Positions 23,114 through 34,200 of a stretch of DNA of 64,000 bases are shown piece by piece. The translations under genes and the position numbers were made by a program. This DNA comes from Sympetrum striolatum (lineage: Eukaryota > Arthropoda > Insecta > Odonata > Libellulidae), in the NCBI GenBank assembly GCA_947579665.1, contig OX388351.1, positions 56,428,939-56,492,938 of the forward strand. The letters are read 5' to 3'. Under the pieces are notes generated by a model. It ran no database searches and had not been told where the DNA came from. It saw only the letters and a program-made list of their open reading frames with translations. Within the stretch, counting starts at the first letter, position 1. The number at the start of each line of letters is the position of its first letter.

Positions 23114-23317
23114 GTAAGCCGCCTCCGACAGTGTCGTGGTTCGTCGGGGATAAGTTGGTGGACGGAGTGACGGAAGAGAGACGGGCCGGAGAGGCGGTCA
23201 ACCGTCTCGAGGTCAGGGACATCCGCAGGAGGCACCTCAACTCCACTCTGCGCTGTCAGGCATCCAACACCAAACTGGCACTTCCCATTGAGAGGACGCT
23301 ACGCCTTGACCTACTGT
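23114..23317 (+). CDS. Exon B: second half of Ig2
   Basis: It encodes about 68 residues beginning KPPPTVSWFVGDKLVDGV and ending ERTLRLDLL. The Trp of TVSW is the C-strand tryptophan and the Cys of STLRCQASN is the F-strand cysteine that pairs with LLEC in exon A. NST just before that Cys is an N-glycosylation sequon. The splice start was placed at GTAG|GTAAGCC because it gives the family-typical join VFGG-KPPPTVSW. The acceptor is odd: the 20 bases before it are G-rich with hardly any pyrimidine tract, and the exon's first six bases (GTAAGC) themselves look like a 5' splice site. The donor is CTGT|GTAAGT. Both flanking introns are phase 1, so skipping this exon would keep the frame. Confidence 0.88.
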
Positions 23318-26260
23318 GTAAGTCCCGCTTACTTTTAACCCTCGGACTGTGTATTGCTTGAAACTTTGACCCGCGGAGTGTTAAGCATTTTAGAAACGTG
23401 ATCTTTGCATTATTTAGTCGCTTGGACCGTAGAGCATTTATCTGTAAACATTTTTCAAACCGAGTTAATGTTTATGGAAAATAGTACAATAGTTATAGCA
23501 CACATGGTGATGGATGCATACTGGTCACTCCGAGTCGATTTACAGTTCCTCATCAGTTGCTAACTTTAAACTTTTACCTCACATTACAGATCAATCTTAA
23601 GTTAAGTGTTATTTAAGTAAATATATGAAGTAGTGAGATATTAGTAATTAATGAATAAAAGAATTAATCATACCTTCTTTGTATAGAGCAATATTTACAA
23701 AATAAAATTATTCAAAGGAAGTTCAGTTGCCATGTCATTATGTGAAAAAGAGTGTGGTTTAACCTTGATCTTGTTATTTAAAAGGTTTTTACATTAAATA
23801 CTCAATATTAAGTGATTTTTTGTGAATCACTGACGATGATAAAGTTTTTCTTTACAGTAGACACGTAAAAGCTGTGATTATAACTCTAGGCTTTCGATTC
23901 TAATAAAACATTATCGTAGGCACAAAACTAACATATTTTTTAACTCGACTGTGTAATATTATACCTTTTAATACGATTTAAAACTAATTGATTTTGCTAT
24001 GTAAAATTTCCTGACCATAAGAATCGTCCACGTATAAGGAAAGCTTAAGATTTTTAATGCATTAATTTCCAGTAAATTGCAAACCATCTTCTTTATTTGA
24101 TTTTTAATTCAGTATTTGTTCCTGTGAAACCTGAGAGTTAATCTTCCATTTCAGCTGCTGCATTATTCCTTCCAGTGTTAACAAATTGTAATTTAGCGCG
24201 ATTACTTCCTTGAGCCTCGGGGAATAGCATAGTTATTCAAAATAACTCGCAATAGCTACATTAAATGTTAATTTTCATTTAGAAATGTTCGTGATAAACA
24301 ATCACATCCTACTGAAAGAACGTAGCATCAAAATCTTTTTTCATTCGAAGAGAAATCACAAAGCAAACATTATGTAACGGAATGCCCGCCTTTGCATAAG
24401 GAATTAGAAGAGGTTGACGAAGGATTTTTTTAAATTGCGAGCATGTGAGCTTCGAGTCTCATTTCCGTGCCAGCAAATCCCGTGTTCACACTCCCGGCTC
24501 AATGCAGCAATTCTCAGGAATATTTAACGAAAAATTAATTTGGTTGGCTGTATAATGTTTATCCTTCTATTTTCGAGCGCCGACGTGGGCATTCCTTGGA
24601 TTTTCAAACACAGATTTCCTCCGGAATCAACCGAACTAAGAATGCGCAAACCAGTATTAATTAAAGCCTTCCCATGAATCCTCGCGCGCTCCACCTGAAT
24701 CTCAGACCATCCGCTAATTTGACGAGCCCGAGTGTGTCAAATAATTAAATTCTCGGAAATATTCCTGGGATGGCGCTTAGTTTTTTGGAATGCTCCGTTA
24801 CGTATTTTCCTTGAGCGTCCAGCAAATGACTAAGATATATTTACCACGGGCTGGATTTCCTCTTCTTCGGATTGTCATTTGTTGAAGATTTGTCATGACA
24901 ATGTAATTAAAAAGGGGGAATGCTTGCATTTCTGAAAAAGTTACTTCTTTTAGCACTCGGTATAGAAATATAAAGTTGAATGTCCTAAATTAGAGTGAAA
25001 TGAAAATTTTCTCTGATGCGGATAGTTAATTTTGCCACGACTTCTATTAAACTTGAATTGAGTTACGCCTCAAATTCGTACGTATATGATTTTTTAATAC
25101 GTGTTCATTTACATTTACTCATCACACGATAAAATTTTCCCTGGATTAATTTTATTATTGATGAGCGATTTGACCCTGTCGTGATTCGTGATGAATTTAG
25201 CGTTGCGCTTTTAAATCTTCCACGCTTGTGCCTGACACTATCGATCCTGAGAAAGAAAGTTATATTTATTAATTAGGGATTAGTTTCAGATACGCAGAAC
25301 AATTTCTTTCGTTATTTTCCTGATGGATATTTTCCCTACGGAGCAGTTACTAATGTAATGTCTTGCCCATGATATAAGTTACACGACTACAATGCGAGGA
25401 CAGGAGGAAAATGTTGCTCTATAAAATAAAACTAAGCTATATTCGATTGATGTTTCAAGTATATTTATATTATACAAGTTATGCTATTCTCTCGTACCTA
25501 TAATCATAATATTTCAAATGTAAGATTGTAAAATGTAATTTGGCTCAAAAAATTCTGTATGATTCTGTAAAATTGGCTCGGATTCAAAATTAGAAAAACT
25601 CTAAGGTACATAATATTTTAAAATCGTATCTGTAGTATACAATGTTAACATTTATCTACGTTGAAACATATTTAATAGTATATATTGAATAAACGAAAAA
25701 TCTTTCGCTTATTTAATATGGATCCTTTTCTCAAAGTTGAGCTTGGTCACATCAGTTTTATTATTAGTATAGTTTTGTCTTAGATGAGGTCACAGTTTAT
25801 TTCACACAATGTGATCAAAGTAGTTTGACTCATAAAAACTGATATTTTCATGCAATTTATTTTCTCTATTTGTTGCTACAAAAGACACTTGAGTTTTCAT
25901 TTCTATTAAGAATATCAATTTTGTATCCAAATTCGATAATTGGCCCCTGATAAAAAATAACCCTAAATAATAGATGAAATCAACAAAAGATGCTAAAATA
26001 ATGTAAATTAATTATAGGAATTCATAATCCTCACATGTTTTTCGGGCAATGTTGAAATCTTGATATTATGCATTGATTTACGCGAGCCTTTAAAGCAATA
26101 ATAACTTTACACGCCGCATATAGAAGAGAGGCAGAATTAAGTTGAATGCCCTGGCCTCCCATTTTTACTAGGAGCCCGTTAATTTCGCGCCGGCCTGCAT
26201 TCGACTCCAACGCCGAGCCATTATTTCTCTCTAATGATCTGGATTTCATGGCTCTTCCAG
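23318..26260 (+). other. Intron B-C (2943 bp, phase 1)
   Basis: Starts GTAAGT and ends TTCCAG. I see no repeat or RNA element in it. The segment 24400-24900 is less AT-rich and looks unique. Confidence 0.8.
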
Positions 26261-26406
26261 TGAAGCCGCTGTCGGTCCGCATCGTGACGAAACCTCGTGT
26301 TCTCCGCGCAGACCAGCAGTACGAGATCGTCTGCGAGACATTCGGTTCAAGGCCTCGGCCGGTGTTCGAATGGTGGCAGGACGGAGGGAAGATCAAGCCC
26401 ACTAAG
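26261..26406 (+). CDS. Exon C: first half of Ig3
   Basis: It encodes about 49 residues: KPLSVRIVTKPRVLRADQ, QYEIVCETFGSRPRP, VFEWWQDGGKIKPTK. The C of EIVC is the B-strand cysteine, and the GSRPxP...WW.DG pattern is the C-strand region that is especially well kept in Sidestep proteins (it is shared with Beat ligands' partner family in general form). The acceptor is cttccag|TG and the donor AAG|GTGAGA. The intron before is phase 1 and the one after is phase 0, so Ig3 is cut between its C and D strands. The first base of the leading Leu codon comes from exon B. Confidence 0.9.
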
Positions 26407-26819
26407 GTGAGATATTTATTGCTATATCCCAAGCGTCCTCTAAAGATGCCTATTAGAGCTAGGTTCAAATAAATTACACACATTGCGAGTGCAGGATTTA
26501 ATCCGGTTTCTAGCGGAATAAATCTTTCTGTCGTTGGCCCACGTTAACTAGGCCATTCTTCTGATTGAAAAATTTCCAGACCTTTTACATGAAATTCCTC
26601 ATTTCTTTACTGTTTTGCGCCACGTTGGAATGGAAATTCTTCATATTTTTAAAATATGGAAACCTTACCTAGAAAGCTTTGCCGTCACTGTCCAAGAGCT
26701 TCTCAGCAACTTCAAAGTAAGCATTAGGGATTAATTAGTATTTACAAATGATGGGATGAAGTTTTAACATAGCACAGGAAAGCGTACAACTTAAGTCAAG
26801 GTGAAACCCATGAAGGGAA

Positions 26820-26885
26820 AAATTGTTACTTGGCTGGGACTCGAACCCAGGTCTCCCTGGGAGTCACGTCATTTTCTCTTATGTA
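26820..26885 (-). mobile_element. tRNA-like fragment with intact T arm
   Basis: On the minus strand CTGGGTTCGAGTCCCAG forms a perfect 5-bp T stem with the TTCGAGT loop, a good RNA polymerase III B box. Upstream, the D and anticodon arms are not recognisable, so a SINE or pseudo-tRNA remnant is likelier than a gene. Confidence 0.6.
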
Positions 26886-27224
26886 AATCAGGACAATTTA
26901 TGTTCAAGGTAATGGTGGTAATGTTAATTAGTACTTATTTCTCGCAGAATTCGGTGATATAAAGCTGTGCAAGATAAATTCCTTTAAAATATTTAGTTTC
27001 TGCTGTTGCCTGTGCTCAAAAAATATGGCATAAATTCGAGCAAGTTTCCTGTTGATTTCATTTGCTCGATAGTATGTACTTATATGCATGTACTGTGATG
27101 TAAATTATGTGTTCGAAGCCAATTACAGCTGATGATTAACAATAATAATAAATGAAAAAATAACAAAGAAATCGCTAAAAATCAACAAATTAAACATATA
27201 ATAAAATAACAAATGATTATGGGC

Positions 27225-27862
27225 AAACAAGCAAACAAAATCATAGAAAATTGTAATTTTCCACCACAAACTCGTGGAATCATATTCTGGAAGGATCTCG
27301 GAGATAAGAAGAAAGGATAAAAATGAGTATTGGAAGAAATGGAGTTGAAAATTGAAGGAATGCGAAAGAAGAGTGATCGTTTTACTATTGATAGACGAGG
27401 AGTAATCAAAGAGATGGTATCGGATAAGCGTGTTGTTCTTGAGGGAACTTGGAAAGAGAAAAGAGAGAGTAAGAATGGGGAATCAACTTTGCTATTTATT
27501 ATATTATATGAGAAGGAAATATTGGAGAAAGTATGAGAAGCTTTGATTGGGTGAGATTAAGGTGATTGAGAAGATGATCTTTTGGCATATTTCTATAAGA
27601 CGCGACTCGAAAATAGACTATTTTTAGAAAGAAATTTGAGATGCGATTGAGAGAAGAGAGGTTTGATCGGGATGACATGGTCCATATGGGAGAAAAGTAA
27701 GTAAGAAGAGGAAGAACACAGCTGGAGAAATAAGTACGAAGAGAAACTGGATTCCTGATGTCTGTGAATCTATAGAGCACTCCCAGTCGAGACATTGCTC
27801 TTTTTACGAAGTTTCCAGCTCTTCGATGCAATAGCCTAAGTTCTATAATCTGAGTGACCAAA
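27225..27862 (-). pseudogene. Decayed jockey-like LINE, reverse transcriptase C-terminal domain
   Basis: The minus strand at 27499-27861 reads RLGVLYRFTDIRNPVSLRTY, FSSCVLPLLTYFSPIWTMSS, SLNRISNFFLKIV, and after a frameshift 27182-27409 reads TPRLSIVKRSLFFRIPSIFN. The RNP..L...Y...VLP.L.Y.S.IW...S block and the T.L.KRSFF.R.PS..NS block are typical of the region after the palm domain in jockey and related elements. Stops and a frameshift show that it is not functional. It is antisense to the host gene inside intron C-D. Confidence 0.75.
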
Positions 27863-28589
27863 ATTATTTTATTTCCACCTTAAAATGGCAAAATCAGATC
27901 GATTGGGGTAATATTTTAAGGTGAATTATAATGCTTGCCCTATATTATCATAATTGTAACTGGTGAAACTATATATGTACTTTGTTTACTTCCATTAAAA
28001 TTTGAGCAAAAGAACTTTCTTAAAATATCAATGGAGAAAATATTTGCTCGCATTAAAAAAATAATTACCACAAAGGTGTGCAAGCGGAAATTTGTTTTTG
28101 AAGTAATCCTTATTCGTACTGCGTTCTACCTTCAAATTTCAATTGCCCTCGAAAATATTTAAGATCGTTACCAAAACATATCACTAGATGTCCTGTAGAT
28201 AAAATAGGGAAGGCAACATTCTAGCAAATGATATTGAAATCAAATACATTTTCCAAAGATGTTCCTTAGTTTTACTTTGCAATTGAGTATCATAGTGATA
28301 TTTGCTGGTTTTTCATTCGGTTAATCTCGTTTCGAGATGGTTGTATTCGATATTTTTTCGTGAATGTCTTATTTTATAATTTGGACCTAACAACTCCTAT
28401 CATTTACCGTGAAATGCACCCGCTTTTGCTTTGTCATGTAGCTCAGAAATATTTCTACTGTGAGACAATTCACCTTTTTGTGAACACATTCTTCTTTGAG
28501 CATCGAATTTACTGAATTGAATGACGTCATCGTAAACTCCGTGAAAAACGGGGACCTTTTCCAAGTAATTTAGTGACTCTGTAACGACA

Positions 28590-29470
28590 CGATAAAGTTA
28601 GATTCGTCAAATATAACTATCCAGTTATCCGCCCTGCACCATATCATACTCCACCCCGATTTGGAATACCATAATTGTGAGATTTCGTCGAATCCCGCTT
28701 TTGGGCCTTCCGGGAACAACACAAAAACACCCTCAGCCGCGCAAGAACATGTCTCCGTTCGCACATCCCACCCGTAAAACATCCATCGGAGGCCTGAAGT
28801 ACCCGCGCCGTATTTTCCCGCCGTAAAAGTAGCGGAAATTGCGTCGTACTCACTCCGAGTACCTTACCGCCATTTGGTATCGACCTCCCCCACGCTCTAG
28901 CAGCTCCGTCTGCGGGGAGAAAAACGTACTGTTATTAAGTAAACGTCTCCTTAGTATTTGGCCATTACGGAGCTGCGAATGGGACCGGGGGAGGGGGAAA
29001 GTCGGGGATTGGGAGACGGGGAGGGAGGGGAAACAGAAGGGAGGGGGAGAAAGTGTCGAGGGAAGAAGAAATCTCTATTGGGAGCAAACACAGTTTGGTT
29101 CGGAGAAGTGTCTCCCGAAACACTGCGTGGAATCGTCGAATGCCTTTCAAAAACTGTTATTTCGAAGCATTATATGGGACTAAAGCACAACAATGGCCCG
29201 TGAGAGTCCTCTTTTCTGCCTTCTTTCTTTTTCTTTTCACTTTTCCCTCCCTTTTGGCGATTCTCGACTGTTTGGGGGGAAGAGGGATATACTTAGTCTG
29301 TCCTCGCACTGCAGATATAAATGTTTCATGAATATGCGCTTTCGACGCCCCAGACGGGTGCGCGTACGTTTTTGTTTTCCGGTGTTCGCATGTGGATGCG
29401 TCGCTTTCTACATTGGATACGGCTTCGTTCCTTCGCTTTTACATGGGGAGGTGAAAATAAAGTCTGCATT
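28590..29470. other. GC-rich island with a G-rich tract
   Basis: Raised GC over about 900 bp, with a purine/G-rich strand at 28979-29065 containing at least six GGG-or-longer runs. Multiple overlapping open frames on both strands follow from the composition and show no domain. No splice-bounded exon continues the host frame here. An enhancer, an internal promoter or merely a GC-rich unique segment are all possible. Confidence 0.4.
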
Positions 29471-29726
29471 CGCGTCTGCATGAATAGCTCAATGAAGTAG
29501 TGGTATTGTTAAAAGTTGGTATTAATGGAGATGCTCTAAAAATTAATTTATTTCGCTGTGGTATTTGTTTTCTACCGAATTAACTACCGTGTGGGATCCG
29601 TATCTCTCGCCTCAATCTCTCGTCTCAATCTTGCCCGATTAAAGTCCATTTATTATTATTATTATTGTTTTCGAGTAAATAAAATAGAAAAAGCCTAGAA
29701 AAGTGCAGATCAATACGTAATGGGAA

Positions 29727-29792
29727 ATTGAAAAAAGATTTTTACTTTTCCACAGGGTTAACCTTGTGGAAAAGTAAAAATCTTTTTTCAAT
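29727..29792. repeat. 66-bp near-perfect palindrome
   Basis: ATTGAAAAAAGATTTTTACT and its continuation are followed by their complement, with 33-bp arms and a single mismatch (29755/29764) and no spacer. TACGTAATGGGAAA lies 13 bp before the palindrome (29714) and again at 29832, so the hairpin is bracketed by a 14-bp direct repeat. Confidence 0.95.
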
Positions 29793-31079
29793 TATATCTT
29801 TCCACAACAACTCGGCCGAATCGATTGATTATACGTAATGGGAAAATTCAGAAAAACCGAAAGTGTCACCGATTTGTTAAAGATCCTTGGACTGGATGAA
29901 TTGCATAAAAGAAGTGTCAGCTTTTATTGCAAAAATAAAGATGCCGAGTAAAATAATATAAACTCCTAATGGCGAATGATGAAGTATTAAGCGTAAGTTC
30001 AAAGTTGCTCTGCTATTTTCCTGGAATCCTTGCATAAGATCTCTATTTAAATACATGATTCTCTTCTGAGAAACTTATGTCCTTTTTTACCACTTTTTTG
30101 CCTCTCGTAGTTACTCTTACTTACCTCAAGAAATCCAACAAATACATTACATTCTACTTCTTATTTTGTTGCTCTAACAAAGCGATTTTCCGTAATCGAA
30201 CCTCGCTCACCATTGAAGCGTTATAACCATTCAAAGAATCTCTCCTTAAATTCCAACGCCTCAATAGGATTAAAATAAGGGGAAAAATCAGTAGAAGGGA
30301 ATACCCGAGGTATACTCTTAAAAAATTCGAATTATGCAAAATCTTACGTTTTTGTTGTGAATTAACTTTTAATTGACCGTTAAAAAATTCAAGTTATTCT
30401 AAATTAAATTCAATTCAACTTTGATTTTTCAACATTGCTTGGAAACACAATGTTACCGATCAAAAGATCCAATTAAGGGCAGATTCAAATCATAGAAGTT
30501 GATTCATCCAACTAACAAGGTATTATACTAAAAATCATTGACAAGTACATCATAGCCCAATAAAAATTCCTAGTTTGAAAAAAGGACTTACTCAACTAAA
30601 AAGCATTAATCCATCACAACGGTGATATTAAAGCGAATATAATTCGTTCAGTGAGGAAAAGAGAATACACACTCAAAAATAGCAAAAATGGTAAAGGAAA
30701 ATAATAAGAGGATATTAAGTGGCAAATAATTAAAAGTCAGTTGTGACGGTTACATTGAAGGAAGGCAGACGAAAGCTATTCACACTTTTCTTCGTTATAT
30801 ATATTTTATGTTTTACTGTGTTTGACATCTATGTAGCTTCAATACAAAACCATCGTTGTGATGTGTTAAAACTTTGTAGGTAAGCGATATACCCTTTTAA
30901 ATATGAAGGATACTTTCAATGATAATAACCTCAATATCAACCCTGAATTGGTATCATTAAGAATCTGTAAATTTGTCCATCAGGATATATAAGAATTACT
31001 AATGCATAAATTACATACATCAGAATATATGAGAATTAAGAATAATCCGGCGAAATAATCTTCCCGGGTAAATAAGTAG

Positions 31080-31615
31080 AATGGCTTACTCGTGGAATCG
31101 AAGGAATTCCAGTTCGGTGAGAATGAAAATTATCCCCCCAAAGGCTCCTTCCGCGAACACCGTCTCCTCGAGCACATATTCCCGATCTCTGAACTCAAGA
31201 GCCCAAATGCTCTCTACATTGCTTTTGATTTCGTGACGTTTGAAGGCGGGTTAACTCAAGAGACACGAGAAGCAAGATCAAGTCTGCAAAACGCTTTCCC
31301 ATTTTCCCCGGAGAGACACGGCCTGAGCGCGAATTAAAACCAATAAGACAATAAAGTTGATGGCAACCGATTTATCATAGTGGAAATCGCAAGTAAGAAT
31401 GGCTAATGGAATAATCGTCGCGCATGAGGATAATGGCGGAGAAGTTCCCCTCATTAGATATCCACCCAATTGGATCCCCATAGCGACCTGCGTTTGACAG
31501 TCTAATCCCTTGGGGGGGAAACTATCTCCTCCTTTACTGCTTTGAACCGCGCCGTGTAACGTGACTATCACGTAAAATGCAGAAGCATAGCAGCGGGGAC
31601 TAAAGGAGGAAGCTA
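31080..31615. other. GC-richer intronic segment
   Basis: Less AT-rich than its flanks, with open frames on both strands (31092-31337 and 31278-31571) that show no recognisable domain. Probably unique intronic sequence. Confidence 0.3.
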
Positions 31616-32317
31616 ATTTGCGGCTTACCCTACATTCCCAACCTTCTTCAAAGCGTGCTTTAGAAACTTTAACGATTTTGAATGTTAGTAGAACACAATG
31701 CTTTTAAGCTGCCGCAATAAAAATTACGTTTCCAAGAGAAAAATGCACCATTTTTACCACCATACCACCATTATCATTCTTCCTTGTTGTTCATGATGCT
31801 CCCACAAGTGGCTGAATCGCGAACTATTTTTCTACCAGTGAATAGTAAAATAGCATTACTTAATACCCTTTTCAACTAAATACCCTTTTCATAGACCAGC
31901 ACTAACAAAAGAGTTTTAGAAGGTCATTAGAACATAAACATGCAGATGTAATGAGGCAACGATATCTAATCTAACTTGGGTGATTTTTCATAAACTTTTC
32001 TTTTTTTGTATTTTCTACATTAATTCTCTGTGATTAACATTATTTCTTGATTGATTTGTTCTTTTAATTCTTCTACAGCAGGTTTATTTAGATGGCCTGT
32101 CATAAACCCCGTAAAATCCAATAAAAATACTTAAAAATAATATTATAAATTCATTACTTAGTTGTAAGGTGAACACACTATATGTATGTAATCATTCCAT
32201 GGGAATTGTTTAATTATCATTTATGTATTTTATATAAATATGTTTATATCTAAAAAAAATGTATGTACGTAAAAAAGAACTGCCACCAGGCTAACAGACT
32301 ACCTGCAGATAATGCCT

Positions 32318-32342
32318 TAATAATAATAATAATAATAATAAT
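32318..32342 (+). repeat. (AAT)n microsatellite, possible LINE tail
   Basis: TAATAATAATAATAATAATA follows a short block AACTGCCACCAGGCTAACAG that reads like a retroelement 3' end; no coding part is attached. Confidence 0.6.
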
Positions 32343-32863
32343 TTTATGTAACACCTTCGCTTTTTTATTTCTTTCTTCTGTAGAACATATTTTTTTACGT
32401 TAAATTTCATTTATTATTGATATTTTTTAAACTTTTCCCCTCAATCAAGGCCTTTTTTCATTTTTGATATATTATTAAATGTCACACTCGTGAATGCACT
32501 ATGATAAAATAAATGCAAGATTCATTTTGGCTATTCTGTACCAAAACTCTGATTAAAAATATCCCATTCATGAATAAATGGTAGAAAAAACGGCCAAGAT
32601 CTTAACTAATGACAATTTTTGTTCAATTTCTCTTAGTTGTCATTTTGTGTTAAGATGTAAACTTAGAATTCATCAATGATAATTTTATATCTAATAGTTG
32701 TCTAAATAGCTGTGACTTGCGTAAAATTAAAGTATTGAAAAATTAAAGATTCTTTCTGATTTCTGGAATTCAACGACGATGAAATATTTTATGACACTTA
32801 TGTAAATTTTCAATGTCTTTCATGGGAGAAGTTGGATATTTCATAAAATGTTTGCTCTTCCAG

Positions 32864-33014
32864 TGGCAGGAATCGGGCAACGAGACCCTGGCGGTGAGCA
32901 CGCTGTCGCTGACCCCAGGGCCAGAGGACGATCGGCAGCAGCTGAAGTGCCTCTCACACAACCCCTCCATACTATCATCCGGTTTGGAGGATTCCTTCTA
33001 CCTCAACGTCATCT
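32864..33014 (+). CDS. Exon D: second half of Ig3
   Basis: It encodes about 50 residues: WQESGNETLAVSTLSLTPG, PEDDRQQLKCLSHNPSIL, SSGLEDSFYLNVI. LKC supplies the F-strand cysteine, and the E.GNET.A.STL.L.P...D motif followed by C..HNP and LEDS.YLNV is the Side-family Ig3 ending. NET is an N-glycosylation sequon. The acceptor (tttgctcttccag) has a strong pyrimidine tract and the donor is ATCT|GTGAGT. The incoming intron is phase 0 and the outgoing one phase 1. The incoming intron is 6.5 kb and holds a jockey-like LINE piece and a long palindrome. Confidence 0.92.
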
Positions 33015-33177
33015 GTGAGTGCTCGATTCAATTACGGACGCATGTGGTTGATACTCATTTCCTATAAAACTTCCCCGACTAGTTCTGACGATTCCGATCA
33101 GTCAAATGCGACTTTAAAGTTGGAGCTCGACTCGGATTTAATCTATTATATATAGATGCTTCTCCGGATTCATTCAA

Positions 33178-33204
33178 GGATATAGATAGATAGATAGATA
33201 GGAT
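33178..33204 (+). repeat. (ATAG)n microsatellite
   Basis: Five to six perfect ATAG tetranucleotides just upstream of the B-box satellite. Confidence 0.9.
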
Positions 33205-33299
33205 ACTAATTCACAGGCTAAACCACAAGCATGATTGACTTGATATTTTTACGGCGTATTGGCCATAACGTGTAACCGCCAGAAAAATTAAGATTTTGA

Positions 33300-34200
33300 T
33301 CCTCAGTGTCATGGGTTTGATTCCAGAGGGCCCTAAAGTCCCGATTTTTGCCATTTAAAAGCATTGCTTTGATTTCCGGGAATTTAAAAAAAATACTTCC
33401 CGGATAGGTAGAGAATTAAAGCTCAAGGAGCCTATATATATGGTCATGATCTATCGAAGACATTAATGATTCCATCATAAAATACACTGGGTTTGATGCT
33501 AGGACGATGCAAATATCTGTCATTTAAAATACATGGGAGTAGTTTTTCATTATTTTTTTGATGCTCTTATCGAATAGATAGGAAGTTCTTCCTTATATGG
33601 AAGATGTATATTAAGACTTAGTTTTGGAAAAAAATTTAGATAAGACCGTACTGCTCCTGGGTTCGATGCCGGAGCACATTAACATTTCTCTCATAAGAAA
33701 TATATGCGAAAAGTAGGATGTCGTTTGAGGCAGTTGCAGCCAATATTTCTGCCTGAATTTAAACAAAGAGTTAGAGATAGTGATCTTCTGTTGTGTTCCA
33801 TAGGAAATATCACAAGAAAGATCCAGCTTCGATACCCGACGGTAAATTTATCCCCCATTTAAAATACATTGAGTTAGTTCTCAATATATATTTTGATGTA
33901 CTTATCAATATAATAGGAAATTCTTGCTTTGCTAGAAGATGTATATTAAGACTTGGCTTAAGGAAAAAATTAAGATATGACAATGCTGTTTCTGGGTTCG
34001 ATGCCAGAGCACATTAAAATTTCTCACATAAGGAATATAGGGGAAAAGTAGGACGTCATTTGAGGCAGTTGCAGCCAATATTTCTGCTTGAATTTTCACA
34101 CATAGTTAAAAATGGGGATCTTATGTTGTGCTGCATAGTAAGTTCACCAGGAAGACCCAGGTTCGATGCCATACGAGTAAATTGCAGCGAATTTTAAGAA
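33300..34200 (+). repeat. Dimeric satellite: 335-bp period, 165/170-bp half-units each with a B-box-like motif
   Basis: GTTCGATGCC or a close variant occurs at 33315, 33491, 33661, 33826, 33996 and 34161, spaced 176, 170, 165, 170 and 165 bp. Other anchors repeat at exactly 335 bp: AAGATGTATATTAAGACT (33601, 33936), TGAGGCAGTTGCAGCCAATA (33726, 34061) and CATTTAAAATACAT (33521, 33856). The half-units are clearly but distantly related to each other, whereas units one dimer apart are much closer. GTTCGATNCC matches the polymerase III B box, so the monomer probably descends from a tRNA-derived SINE that was amplified in tandem. There is no coding potential. Confidence 0.85.

Larger units (their letters stand above)
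26407..32863 (+). other. Intron C-D (6457 bp, phase 0)
   Basis: Starts GTGAGA and ends CTTCCAG. It carries a tRNA-like fragment, a jockey-like LINE piece, GC-rich islands at 28590-29460 and 31080-31610, a 66-bp palindrome and an (AAT)n tract at 32318-32342. A TTTGTAG|GTAAGC at 30880 is a possible but weak recursive splice point. Confidence 0.8.

Noticed and set aside
26031..26483. 150-codon minus-strand ORF over exon C
   Set aside because: It is an antisense shadow of the GC-rich Ig3 exon; the + strand has the splice-bounded Ig coding sequence.
33300..34200. CRISPR-like array
   Set aside because: The regular spacing is that of a eukaryotic satellite; the repeated unit is the whole 335 bp, not a short repeat with unique spacers.
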